DNA of 64,000 bases, taken from assembly GCA_004123355.1 (NCBI GenBank), contig SCHM01000001.1, forward strand, positions 11,914,193 through 11,978,192, given 5' to 3'. Made by a program: the position numbers and the translations under genes. Shown here piece after piece: positions 45,352 to 57,135 of this stretch (within the stretch, counting starts at the first letter, position 1; every line of letters begins with the position of its first letter). Origin of the DNA: Amphirosellinia nigrospora. Lineage: Eukaryota > Ascomycota > Sordariomycetes > Xylariales > Xylariaceae. The notes beneath the pieces were generated by a model. That model searched no databases, had not been told where the DNA came from, and worked only from the letters and a program-made list of their open reading frames with translations.

Positions 45352-45882
45352 ATGCACGCTGCACTCTCGCTCCTCGTCGCCGGCGCTGCCGTCGTCGCCG
45401 CCCAGAACTCGACGTCATTGCCCGACCTCGTGTCCAGCTCCCGACTTGCGCTATTCCCTGCTTCAACGACGGCGCCGAAGCCGCCGGCTGCTCGACGACG
45501 ACGACTTTAAGTGCCTCTGCGGCGATGGCAAGAGCAAGTTCATCTCGGGCGCCACGACCTGCATCATTGGCGACTGCCACGGCGACGATTTTAACAGTAT
45601 GTTGTCTCCATCATGCATACATAAACATAAACCCTTTATCATCCGGTATCTTCGGTCTTGCTAACATCCATCTCTATAGACGTCATCTCGCTCGCCGGAC
45701 AGATCTGCAACGTCGTCGAAACGGAGAATCCCGACCCATCCGCCGTCGCGTCTGCCTCCAACATCGTCACCTCTGCTCTCGGTGCCGCGAGTGCTACTAA
45801 TTCTCCCGATTCCGCCGCCTACCGACCCGAGCTCGGTTTCGGCCTTCTGGGCGCCGCCGCCGCTGCTGCATTGGCACTCTAA
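45352..45882 (+). CDS. CFEM-domain secreted protein, probable GPI anchor
   Basis: CFEM proteins are extracellular or cell-wall proteins; several bind haem. The signal peptide is MHAALSLLVAGAAVVAAQ. The CFEM domain reads PDLVSS, then CPTCAIPCFNDG, AAGCS, DFKCLCGDGKSKF and TTCIIGDC, with a final QICNVVE. This gives the eight-cysteine pattern, with the Asp before KCLC in the position that contacts haem iron. An 83-bp intron (45597-45679) splits the domain in frame. The C-terminus has an ASATNSPDSAAYR spacer and a hydrophobic tail GFGLLGAAAAAALAL, typical of GPI addition. Two lost bases, near 45442 and 45504, break the first exon. The But2-domain gene downstream is also a secreted protein. Confidence 0.85.
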
Positions 45883-47697
45883 TTGTATGAAGACAACGAC
45901 ATCACCATTCTTTGGTGGCATGATTAATGAGAGTTTCTTTTGGGGTTTGGGATTGGAATCATACAGGCATCAATCATGTCATCGTATAGAATGGTACTAG
46001 ATCATGGCCACGGCCAGGACTCGAGAGATTGTACTCGTGTCCTGCATCCTAGGCATCGGCGTTATGGGGTGGGAAATAAGTACATAAAGTCACGTCTCCA
46101 AACATTTAGGAGATTCTGTATGTACACACAAGTCTTGACCATTTTTTCTCTCGGTCGCCCGAGGAAAATGGTACGACGACTTGGTCGCATGTTCAATACG
46201 AAATGGATATAAAATCGTTCACTCAACTCAGCCCAGCAGTGAAATCTCAGTAGAAGTGAATCACAATATCGGTGAGCTTAGAATCATAATCACTTTTGTC
46301 GCAGCTGTCAAGTAGCCTCGCATCAGCAATACTCAAAAGTAAGATTTCTGAATAAAGCCACCGACCCACAACGCCCCCAAGTATCACGCAGCGTATTTAC
46401 CACCCGTCATCTCATGGCGGCAATCTCTGTCTAGGCTAAGTGCGAATGTGCGTCACGTTTACGTACCCCAAGAGGGCGATGCCATTCACCGAAACCGCCC
46501 GTGCGGACAAAGCTGCAAAACTTCTCGACCAACGATCTCCCGCTTCTCAGGAACGCGCCCCCCCATTGCCGAGAATCGTACGTACAACACCCACAAACGC
46601 CGACAGATCCGACATATCACCATCATCTTTTGCTGGCTCAGCCTGGTTGGGGGGCCTATTTTTAGTTGGGTCGGCTAGTACCGATCGGCTCAGCCCACGG
46701 CTTTTCTCCATACCCCATACTCATCATTCCACACCCTTCTCTTACTTTAAGTTATCATCTTATTGAACTTAACTGTGTATGGTAAAGTGGGATAGTTATT
46801 TGGATATATCTATTGTGGCAGGCGCGGCTGGCAGTGCCAAATCCCCCCTCACAGTGGCTGTTGATTTTCCCTAGAACAATACCTGAGGTCACTCGATAGC
46901 CACATCAACTAAACAAGCATATGATTTCATCGTAGTATTGTCGTTTCAGTTCAAGGGCGAGGATAGGTTTGAAAGATCCGTAAAGACTGCAAATAAACTA
47001 ATGATTCCATACCGTTGGTTAAAACGCGCCAACTTTATGCTGTTTAATATGCCCTTCACCTCTTTTATCGCGTAATCAATAACCTCATAACACCCCATCT
47101 CTTTACATGAACCGTAATAAAGAGGTTCTCGCCGTGTAGGTACTAATCACCCACACATAATACTCGAAAGAGGGATATTAACATATCTACAGATATGGTA
47201 ATCCTAACAGGTTAATCCTCGTAAACATATCGTCCTCCCAAGCCCTAGAATAGGAGCTGTCGATTTTCAGAGTCACACTGACCTCCCCTCCCCTAGCACG
47301 CAACTACGTTCAACCAGGAACATATTCCAAGTACGCATGCTGTGGCTATGAATAAACTCTAACTCTCTCCTAAAGAAAAAAACAAATGCTGGAAGCTCAA
47401 AGCCTCCCCACGTGGAACCGCCGCCGCCTAGCACGCACTGACTCGACCACAACAATACAGCAATATGACGTTGTCTGGCAACGCCGTCGAAGTAAAAGAT
47501 GCACTGCATCTATTAATACTATCCAGACAAGGAATATGCCCGGAGAATGTGTAGATTCGACGGCTGGTGGTCTCACGTATATAAGTCTTGCGCATCTCGC
47601 TCCCTCAATGGATTTTCGAATGAAGCAGACCAACCCAAGCGACCAATACATCTCCTATTCTTCCGACAGCTTTATATAATCCTCCGAAATCGTCACC
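45883..47697. other. Intergenic, no gene seen
   Basis: About 1.8 kb. Open frames at 46440-46766 and 47273-47679 are not supported by any family. Contains the But2 gene promoter. Confidence 0.45.
47578..47585 (+). promoter_or_regulatory. TATA-like box of the But2-domain gene
   Basis: TATATAAG 113 bp before the ATG at 47698, the same motif and spacing as at 21025 for the small secreted peptide. Confidence 0.45.
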
Positions 47698-49000
47698 ATG
47701 TTGCAGAAATCGGTCACCTTCTGCCTCCTAGGCGGAGCTTACGCCCTCACCATGCGACAGAGTGGGTGTTCCCTCCACATGAGCACCGAAGGCGCCCTCA
47801 GCGCCCCCGTAGGCCAGTACGACAGCGGGCAGGCACGCGCCGGGCCGGGTGAGACGCCCTTGAGCTTCACGCTCAACGGCGGCAGTCTCACGGACGCACA
47901 GGGCCGGGGATGTTGGTGGACGCCTCCCGCGTCGGTGCTGCAGTGCGATGTCGGGCAGACGCCGGCGGGGGATTCAGCGTCGGCTGCAACGGGACCGTCT
48001 CGTATAACGGCCAGACGACCTTTTACGAATGCGAGACGGGCAGTGATGGCTTGTCCATGATCTACCTGACCCCCAGCGGCTCGCAGTGCGGCGAGGTCAC
48101 GCTACATGCCGACGGGTGCTTCCCGAGTAGTTGTAGTAGTAGTAGTCAGGGGACCGCAACCGCGACTGCAACCGCGACCGCGACCGCGACCGCAACCTCC
48201 CTTTCAAGCACTGGCACTGCTACCGGGGGCGGAAATACATCTCCCGGCACCTCGCTCGAGACTTCGGGTACTGGTACCTCGCCGACGAGCGGGCTGACGA
48301 CTTACACGGTGCTCCTGACATTTTCCGCCAGTGGCGAGAGCACTCTTGCGACAACGCCGAGCGCCACCGCCACAGACGTGATAAGGCCAACGCCCACAGG
48401 GCAAGGTTTCAGCAACACGGCCTCCGGGATCGGGACCGGAACCGCAACCGCAACCGCAACCGCAACCGCAACCGCGACCGGGGGTTCGCCAACGAGCACG
48501 GCGAGCTCGTGCCCAGGGGGGAGCTGACCAGCGGATTCGAATTCCCACACCTCATCATCCCGGTAGACAGCGCCAACGCCGACGCGGCGCCGGGGACCTC
48601 GTTCTTCGGCGAGGTGAACGCGACGGTCTCGTCGGCGTTCAACTTCGACATCCCGCCCTCGGACGCCGGCAAGACGTGCGACCTGATCTTCTACTTCCCG
48701 GCCCAGGACCAGCTCGAGACGTCGTCGTACAACTTCAGCGGCTCGGGCGCGGTGGATTTCTCGCGGCTGAGCGGCCCCGTCTCGCAGGACACCAGCTACT
48801 CCAACCTCCCCGCTGTCGCCGAGGTGTATGGGGAGGCCATGTTGGCGCCGGGGAACGCGTACCCGTCAGCTCGTTCCGTGTCCGCGGGACAGAGCGTGGC
48901 GTTTGCGATGAGCGATGCCGAGAATGATACGTCGACCAGTCTGCGCTATTTCCAGGATTACAACCCCTGCCCTATCGGGCTATTTATCACGGTATCCTAG
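47698..49000 (+). CDS. Secreted protein with TA-rich linker and C-terminal But2-type domain
   Basis: A fungal cell-surface or secreted protein. The N-terminus MLQKSVTFCLLGGAYAL is a signal peptide. A small Cys-containing N-terminal domain follows (CSLHMSTEGALSAPVGQY, then FSVGCNGTVSYNG and YECETG). A Ser/Thr/Ala-rich linker contains two (TA)n tracts encoded by ACCGCG/ACCGCA repeats. The C-terminal domain reads FEFPHLIIPVDSANADAAPG, FNFDIPPSDAGKTCDLIF, SSYNFSGSGAVDF and FQDYNPCPIGLFITVS, which is the ubiquitin 3 binding protein But2 C-terminal domain found in many fungal secreted proteins. Frame breaks at about 47968 (GGGGG) and 48518 (GGGGGG) each fit one missing G. No GPI signal is visible. 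Function is not known. Confidence 0.8.
48154..48198. repeat. ACCGCG/ACCGCA minisatellite encoding Thr-Ala repeats, first tract
   Basis: About seven hexamer units in the linker of the But2-domain protein. Confidence 0.85.
48436..48480. repeat. ACCGCA/ACCGCG minisatellite encoding Thr-Ala repeats, second tract
   Basis: About seven hexamer units, similar to the tract at 48154. Both lie within the same protein linker. Confidence 0.85.
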
Positions 49001-49212
49001 ATCTAGAGGCCGTCATGTGTCACGAGAGCAAGGTGTGCGCGTAGCTTGAGGGAATATAATCGGTCGTTTGGGATCAGGTTTAGATAAGTGTATGTATACG
49101 AAGTTAATAGTAATGTTTTTGGTTTGGAATAATAGATTAATCTTGACATTCACCGCTCGAAGGCACTGCCTGTGACTTGGTTAAGATGCCACCAATCCCT
49201 TCTTTACATGAA

Positions 49213-51098
49213 CTAAAGCACGTATCTAAAATAAGGGTTCTCCTTATCCGTCAAATCCTTAAAGGCAAGACTGCCCCTTTCTCGCTCATCGAGCCCTAGC
49301 TGCTCCCGCCTCCTATTTTCCTTGCGTAGGACGACATATAGTGTCGAGGCAGCGAAGATGGTAATGATATAGCTACACATAAACCACAACATTAGCGCTA
49401 TTCTTCCCACCGCCAAGGCAGAAGTTCAAGCGGCATGAAAAAATACGTACAACACGATAAGACCAGTCCAGAGCGCAGGGTAATGCTCGCCCTTCGTCTC
49501 ACTACGGACCAGCTGCGGACCGACGATATTCCCCACACAATACGCGACAAAGGTAGCGGCAGCCACAGAGCTCTTCTTCGTGTCGCCCGCGACGTTGCCG
49601 GCGCCGAGGGACACGGTCAAGCCCACCACGGGGCCGAAGAAGCCGATGAGGGAGTAGCCCACCACGGGCGCTACGGGCGATGGCCCCAGCTCGACTTCCA
49701 GATGACGACGTACCCCGCGATCACCGGGAGGCAGCAGGCGATGAGCGTCGCGATCCGGATGTCGCGGTACCGGCCGCACAGCCACCCCGTCAGCGGGATT
49801 CCGACGGCGCAGATCGCGCCGAGGGGGAATTGGAAGAGGATTGATTCCAGGGAGGAGTAGCCGAAGGTCGAGACGATGAGCGGTCCGAAGCCGGACACGG
49901 CTCCGTTGACGGTGTAGCTGCGGTCGCGGGTGTGTGTTAGTCAGTTAGTCAGCGAATCGGCAGGTTGTTATTAGGATATTAATATGCCGAACGGGGATTG
50001 CTACTCACGCCGAGCCCATCGTCAGCGCCACGAGCCAGACCTTGGCATCAAAAGCCGCCTCTTTGATCTGCGCAGGCTTGATTCTCTGATTCTGATTATA
50101 CACCCCCGTCTGTCCAGAACGGAGTCGCTCGACAGCGACATGCCTTTCCTCAGGAGTTAGGAACCAGGCGTCAAGGGGCGAGTTCGGGAGGCAGAAAAGA
50201 CACCAGACACCAAACAGGAACGTCAGCCCCCCGCGAGGACATAGATATACTGCCACGGTCTGAGGTGGGCCGAGGTAGAGATCTGCGCGAAGCCGTAGTT
50301 CAGCGCGCTCCCGACGATGGTGAACCACCCCGTGCCCGAGAACCACCACGTCTGCCGGAGCGATTGTTCGGCCTGCGTGTAATACCCACTCACAATAACC
50401 ATGAAAGCCGTTGGGACGATGGACTCGGTAAACCCTGGACGTATAGCCGTCAACGATCTACCACTTTAGTATGCAAGTAGTTTTCACATCCGCTAGGACC
50501 TACCTAGGAAGAACCGCTGCACCAGGAGACCCTGCCATGTAGTGACTCCGGCCGTAGCAGCGCATATGACGGCCCACGTCATGACGGCCGGGCCGAGTAT
50601 GAACCGCGTGTCGAAGCGCTGCAGCGCGTACGTCATCGGATACGACCCGATGAGCTGCCCGAAGTAGAAGATGGACGTTGCCCAGCTCAGCCTCGACGTA
50701 TCCGTCTTGCCCGTCGCCGCGTCGGTCACCGCGAGTTGAAGGTCGGACGTCATGCCGAAGAGAGCGGCACTCCCTAATATGGCCTACCATGTCGTCGTCG
50801 TCAGCCTTGGTGAGGGGAAGGCAAGCCAGGTTAGACTCTTAAGGTCATTCATTGTTCTCCCTACCTTGTCATAATACACGAGCCCGTAGCCTATTAGCCG
50901 GTCGAGTGTTAGTTCATACTCTCTTTATTCAAAAGCATGCATGGTCGAATTTGGCTCGGGTTCCGTACCGATGACCATCGCCGGCATCAAGAACGTGTCA
51001 ATCCTGCGCAGAACTCGCCTCTCCACCTCCCTGGGGATCGGCTGCGCTTCAGTATTTCCCGTTACCAAAATTTTACGGTCGCCGTCTTCTTTACTCAT
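49213..51098 (-). CDS. MFS permease, allantoate/anion:cation symporter (DAL5-like) family
   Basis: A 12-helix plasma-membrane transporter for allantoate, nicotinate, peptides or related organic anions. The start at 51098 gives MSKEDGDRKILVTGN, then REVERRVLRRIDTFLMPAM, the typical N-terminal motif of the family. After an intron, helices include YYDKAILGSAALFGM, ATSIFYFGQLIGSYPMTY and GFTESIVPTAFMVIVSGYY, followed by the FSGTGWFTIVGSALNYGFA segment. A central cytosolic loop (NQRIKPAQIKEAAFDAKVW) separates the halves. The last exon ends TDKENPYFRYVL, the tail common in this family. Introns lie near 50950-50905, 50790-50755, 50500-50450, 50004-49915 and 49430. One missing G near 49683 (TGG-GGG) breaks the frame. 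The substrate cannot be read from the sequence. Confidence 0.85.
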
Positions 51099-51829
51099 CG
51101 TTGCGGTGCTAAAACATGTCAAACCTAAGGTTCTGTATATAAATAAAAATAGTACACCCAAACGCAAGGAGAAAAGATGGCGAGCTATAAATTAAACGAT
51201 GATCTCTCTGCCTAAAATGGAAATATCGCAGGTTGCCCGAGCCTATAGCTGGCGAGTGTTATTCATTAACCCCTCCTTCGGTTGCCTGGACTGATCATGT
51301 AGTGGCATCCTTCTTTTCCTCCTAAATCCAGGGAAAATGTAATTTGCATACGAGACCTCAAAAAACATTGCCTCTCTGTGAAGAATGGGACTATTAAAGT
51401 AGGTGTTGGTAAGTAGGATGGATGCATTACCAGAGCGCTCATTTCAAATCTGGTTGATGTCGTCTGATTCATAATCATCACGTCTCATGTATGTATGGTT
51501 CAAACAAAAATTTCAATTGAATGACAGACGAATATATCGCTATCCATCGTTCAATGCAGGGTATACAAATATGGGTTAAACAATGCCTGCGTCATCGTAG
51601 TCCTTGGTAAATGTTTCGCGCTTCACCCACTTCTTCCTATGTCCATAGGTATCTCTAATAAAGGCTTGAGTCGACAAGTGGCGTCTCTGCGTGGGCGATT
51701 TTTCTTCCAGTCGTATACGGTAGTTGAGCAAAGAGGAAGTAACTAACCCAAAACGCCATGCTAACAGTATAAAACAATGGCTTCCAGTAAACCTCACTGC
51801 TACCGTTTCGCTGACCGCATCTGCAAAGG
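51099..51829. other. Intergenic, no gene seen
   Basis: About 730 bp between the MFS start codon and the BCK1 stop codon on the same strand: MFS promoter and BCK1 3' flank. A minus-strand frame at 51576-51857 has no support. Confidence 0.5.
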
Positions 51830-54800
51830 TTAAGTCATATTTGCGTCTCCTATACATTTTCCGTTTCCAATTTTCTTATCAAAGCCGACACGGCGGTATA
51901 TAGTTTTATCGTTTTTAACTCGTAAACGTCCCCGAATCCTTGCGTAAAGTTCCGTATCGTAGAAGTTGTAGTTAGTGTCTACCTCACAGAATTCGTGGTG
52001 TCTGAGAAGGTGCAAAGCAGTGGGTCGATCCCTTGGGTCCCTGTGTAAACGGTTAGCTGCTATGCTCTCAGGTAGAATGCTGCCTATGAAGATAACGCAA
52101 GAGGATATAGCTGAAAAATTCTAACTTACACAGTGAAACAATCCAGCATGAACCCTAAGGCATACGGCGTGATGGCGGCGCGAACCTCATCGTTGATGGG
52201 TGGAGTCTCACCGTTCGCGATCTTATAGATAGCGCCTACGGCCTCTTCCTTGCTCCAAGGTCGACGGCCAGCAAACATTTCTAGGACCACACAGCCCAAG
52301 CTCCATATATCGACCTTGGCGCTATAACCCTCACCTCGCGAGCGGATTACTTCGGGGGCCATCCAGAACACCGAGCCTTGCATCGAGTTGGTCTTATCGT
52401 TGCCATAGATATCGTCCGTTTTCTTGGAGATACCAAAGTCCGAAATCTTGCACGTTCCATCCAAATCCAACAGGATATTGTCAGCTTTGAGATCGCGATG
52501 TAGAATACCTTCGTGATGCAAATAGGCAAGCCCAGAGAGCGTCTGACGTGTAAGAGAACGCACGACTGGCTCTTCGAATTTCCCGTGCTTACGAAGACAG
52601 GACCCAATGCTGCCACCGGAAATATACTCGAGGAAGATACTGATACTCGTTTCTTTCCTCTCGCAGCCTAAATATTGCACGATGTTCTCGTGATCGAGAT
52701 TCTGCATGGTATCAATCTCCTGATCCAGAGCAGCGAGAAGTTCTTTCATCTTGTTTTTATCCCGCCGGCTGCCTTTTGATTTACCTCGACTTCCTTCACG
52801 GCCAAGAATTCACCGGTCGTTGCATTCATACCCAAATATACGCGGCCGTAAGTTCCTTTCCCGATCAGCTCACCCTTAAACCATCGGAATGTGGTCTGAC
52901 GTTTAGGGAGAACATCTTGTGGTATTTGCGGCACAATCATAGACCCACGTTCAGGATGAATCTGCACGACGTTGGCACCAAACATTTTGGTACTCTTGCG
53001 ACGCTGCACCATGGACGCAGATCTGCCACCAGTGCCTGTCGAGGCGGTAGTATAGCGTTTGTTGGCTTCATGAGCGCCCCGAGCAACTTCTCGGATCGAC
53101 TTCATCCGGCCGATACCTCCAGATTTACGCATGCTTTTTCGCGTATTCGATGCGATAGATGCAGGACGCTCGAGAGCCTTGAGAGTAGATTCGTCTGAAC
53201 CGAGCGTATCGCTCTCGTTATAAAATGTTCTCCCTTCGTCGTTCGTATCCGGTGGTGTAGGAATCTGAATCGTTACGTTAGTAGCGCTAGGCGCCAGCTC
53301 CTCCTGTTCGGCGATAGGCGATACGGGGGGCTTGGTTCCTGAAGTTGACTTTCGTCTAAAACTGGCTGATCAAGGTCCAACTCGGGGAAATACGCATCAA
53401 GGTTGCTCAACAAGGCTTCAGTTGGGGGACGATTGGCCCACACATCACGTTCGATGAACGATTTCCGGCGATTCAACTTGCTATCGTCGGACTGCCACTG
53501 GTCCGAGCCTGGTGTCGCAGGTGTGCGGCGATGAGAGCTACGGCCACTCCTCACACTCTCTCTATCGTCTTCTAAATCTGGCTTGTTCATCGCGCGAGGC
53601 GAGCCAAACGAAACTGATACACTCTTGCCTGACCTCGATGTTTTAACCCGCAAACTAGGTTTCTTGATGCTGGACTCCGAATCGCTTTCTCGGTTAGACG
53701 TTTTTAGCGTCCGCACTGACTTAGATGGTTGTCTGCCTCGCACAGGAACAGCAAATAAGCCATCATCGGAATCGTCTCCAGAATCTTCAACGGGTTTGCT
53801 CGGAGGCTCGGTCATTTTGGAGAATTGCACGTCCGTTTCCTTGAAGTCAACGTCGGGCCCATGTGATTTGCGACGGACGCTAGTTGAATATGCTAAACCT
53901 GACGCAGCGCTGGTTGGATACGATGTACTTGGGCTTAGATCGCCGGGGGCGGCTGCCCGTTGTGCTGTTTGGCGTACTTTAGCAAGTAGTTCATGTTGAG
54001 GCTTGTTCCCAGTGTTTGGAATTGGAGTACCACCAGGCGAGTAGTCGGGCACGATGAATGGCACATCACCGCGGCTCCAAGTAATGGAACCTGGCGAGCC
54101 AGACCGTGGACTACTACTACGACCTGAGGTTTGACCAAAATCAACACTTGCCATTGCACCCTTACCTCTTTGTTCTACATACTCTGATCCAGCCGTTGGG
54201 TCTGAGCTCACACGACTTGGGGACTTAGGACGTCGTTGTTCTGTAGATGTAGAAGGCCGACCTAGATGGCCCCATGCACTCCCCATGTTCACCAAGGCAG
54301 CTAAAGATGAGCCAGCTGGAGGCGAAGCCAGGGCAGGGCGTTGCCTATGGGACATCTCAGGGCCACTATCGTGCGAGCCAGTCGATGTCGCCGGCCTTCT
54401 TGGGCTGGGGATACCATCCATTCCGCTTTGAGATAACTTCATGCTATGCCCAGTCTTCTTGCTCAACGAGTTTGCTTTAATGAGAGTTGCAGTCTCGACG
54501 ACAGGCGGCGCCGGCGCTTTTCTCTGCGGGAGAAGCGTATCTGGTTTCTTGTCCTCGTAAGGAGACGTGCGGGGATGGTCGAAATCTACGTCCCTGCCCA
54601 CAACTCCTACCGAGGGTGACTCTTGAGGGGATGACTGCTGAATGGCAGCCTGGTTCCTTTGGACTGGCCAGACAGGCTGACGTTGATCCATCATGTTTAT
54701 CCGCTGCTCATCGGATCGTGCAGACAATTGCTCATCACTAGGCCGCGAGTTGCCTAACATGGTGTTGGTTCTAGACGTAGGTGGCGAAGAGCTGGACCTC

Positions 54801-56797
54801 ATGCGATAGCCGTTGAGGTTGGCAAAGGTGTCAGTTTCACCTGGAGGGACTAGAAGGGATGGTATTCTAGTACTTCCGCTGCCTGCATCGCCATATTTGA
54901 TGAACAGCTTCATAGACCCAACAGTTGTACGCTTAGGGTGCCAGATACATACATCTCCCAATGGCTGGTCATGAACCCCTTGACCAAGCTCGGTGGGGTA
55001 CATTTGTAGAAGATCAGGGTCGGGCAAATTAAGGTTCATGCAAATATTAATTTGCAACTCTCTAGCGGTGTCACAATCAGTAACATCGCACATACGATAA
55101 TTCCAACCATCCATAGTTACTAGCATGTAGGTCCTTTGGGGATTAGGCCCAATGTTGTTCACCGACGCGCCGTTTGGTCTACACAAGCCAGGGCTCGTGG
55201 GCGAATCTTTATCATCATCTCTCGGCTTATGTTTCTTCTTTAAAAAGCCGAAAATATTTTTGCTGTCTTTAGCCGAGTTCGGCTCAGCACCGGCGGAGCG
55301 GTCACCAGGTTCCATCGGCGATAGACGACTACCATAACCCGTATTATTGTGTGCGTTACGAAGGAGTTGTCCGGCTTCGGGCGGCAACCCCGAACCATAG
55401 ATAGCAGCACTAGATGAGACCGATTCGGCGCTATTTCGGGGTTTGTGGCTAACAAACCTGCTGGATGGTGAGGAGGGTGGTAGTGAGGGGGCAATTTTGG
55501 ACTTGCAGTAGGACTTTGTCTTCGCAAAATACCCTCACCAAATTCGCTGGCGCTACTCGGACTACCTTTTCGGTTGTTTTCAATATCGATATTCTTCAAC
55601 ATAGATCGGTGATTAGACTCCGTTGTAATAGTGCCATTGATCGGCATTGTCGTCGCTCTCGATGTCTGGGGGAATCTGTGGCCAGCTGCCCCAGAACCGT
55701 TGGCCTTGATAGGAGTATTGGGGGATTCCATATCGGTCCCTGCGCTCGTTCCATGCGCACCACTGAAGGACTCCTTGCGAGCATGCGATGATTGCGATTT
55801 GGGTTCAAGGGGCTTCCCCGTAGCCAAAATTCGAATAAGTCGACGCATCCGCTTCCCTTCGTCTCTTTCACGCGTTTGATCCCAGCCAGTCCCACTGTTG
55901 GCGCATTCCTGGGCCAAACGAGGATAAACCATTTGATGCATCATACCAAAGTTGCCACGACCTCCACGCTGGCTCCCAAGCTCGAGGAAGCGGGCGCCAT
56001 GCAGATCAAGTCCCTTAAACGTTTCCTGCCAGTCTTTTGAGAAGCTGTTCGCAGCGAGCCACAAAAGGACGTGGTCGAGGGGCCATTTCGCGGCTAACTC
56101 GTGTGGTATCTCAGCATATGCCGGTGGGGCGTTGGACCTGGTAGATACCTGATTGTTCTGGGGAGGATTGGGATAGAGTCCAGTACGACCATCATCGCCC
56201 GGTGTGATGCTAGTAGTGCCATTGCCGGGTGTGTGGCCCACTGCTGGCCAAAATGGCTGAGAGGTGGTAGAGTATGTGGAGGCATCGTCATGAAAGAAGC
56301 CTGGAATGCCAACACCCTCTCCGTATGTACCACCGTCAGGTATATAGGTAGCAGTCATGGCTGCACGATCCTCAGCATCTTCATGGCCGGGTCTGTCGCT
56401 AGAAGGCATTCCAGAACGATCTGACGCCAAAGGTGGAGGCGGAGGGATAGCCGACAAATTTGTATTTAAATTTGTATTTGACAGTTGATGATGAAGCCTA
56501 GGGTTATATGCGACGGGACCGCCGGTAGACGAGATAGGGACGAATCCGGGACGGGCATCGTAGGGACGACCCCAACCACCTTGCCACGGGGCTTGAGGAC
56601 CGAGGGCACTGTTCGGAGGAGGACCCGGGGGTGGCGGGAGAAGAACGCCATTAATGGTGGCAGGCGCAAGCGGTACGAGGGGGAGGCGGCGGAATGCTGG
56701 TCATATGGTTGAGTTGCCCCTGGTTAGGAGTAGTGAGAGGCGGTGGCGGCGGTAATTGGTACGGCCGAGCCGGATCCCTCTGCGTGTTGGAATACAT
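51830..56797 (-). CDS. BCK1: MAPKKK of the cell-wall-integrity pathway (BCK1/MCK1 type)
   Basis: This kinase acts below Pkc1 and phosphorylates the MKK that activates the Slt2/Mps1 MAP kinase. It starts MYSNTQRDPARPYQLPPPPP at 56797 with a long Pro-rich region. A SAM-like domain follows (WPLDHVLLWLAANSFSKDW, then FLELGSQRGGRG). A Ras-association-like domain is marked by TYMLVTMDGWNYRMCDVTD, and a long Ser-rich disordered middle follows. The C-terminal kinase domain has GELIGKGTYGRVYLG, AVKEVEVN, HRDLKADNILLD, ISDFGISKK and WMAPEVIRSRGEGYSAKVDIW (split into two short segments here: WMAPEV and YSAKVDIWSLGC). An 89-bp intron (52129-52041) precedes the last exon with a CEVDTNYNFYDTELYARIRG end. 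Single missing bases near 56665, 55438, 53326 and 52765 (all in C or G runs) break the frame. About 1,600 residues. Confidence 0.93.
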
Positions 56798-57037
56798 GGT
56801 GGATACAAGACGATGTCAGAGTAAAATGATGGTTGCTTATAAGGTTTCAATCATGCATATGGGTATAATTGCGTAGGTGATGGTGACACCTGCAGTCGGC
56901 AGCGTCAAACTTTGTCCGTGACTTGCCTTGCGCATCAGCCGTCGGGTCGTGGTCGGGTCGGGGTCGAGGTCATGCAATCAACAAGCCCAAATGGTTCCGA
57001 GACTTCAAAGGCCGTACAGTCGTATGCGCAATATAAC

Positions 57038-57062
57038 CGTCGTCGTCGTCGTCGTCGTCGTC
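57038..57062. repeat. (CGT)8 microsatellite
   Basis: Eight CGT units upstream of BCK1, followed at 57116-57135 by four TCGTA units. Confidence 0.85.
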
Positions 57063-57115
57063 TATTCTCGTATGTGTATGGCGAGTGTCGGACGGGAGCC
57101 GTAATCGTGGTCTTC

Positions 57116-57135
57116 TCGTATCGTATCGTATCGTA
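57116..57135. repeat. (TCGTA)4 pentanucleotide repeat
   Basis: Four perfect TCGTA units in the presumed BCK1 leader region. Confidence 0.8.

Noticed and set aside
46440-46766. 108-residue plus-strand frame
   Set aside because: Compositionally like untranslated DNA and without a known domain.
51576-51857. 93-residue minus-strand frame at the BCK1 3' end
   Set aside because: Overlaps the last BCK1 exon in another frame and lies mostly in 3' flank.
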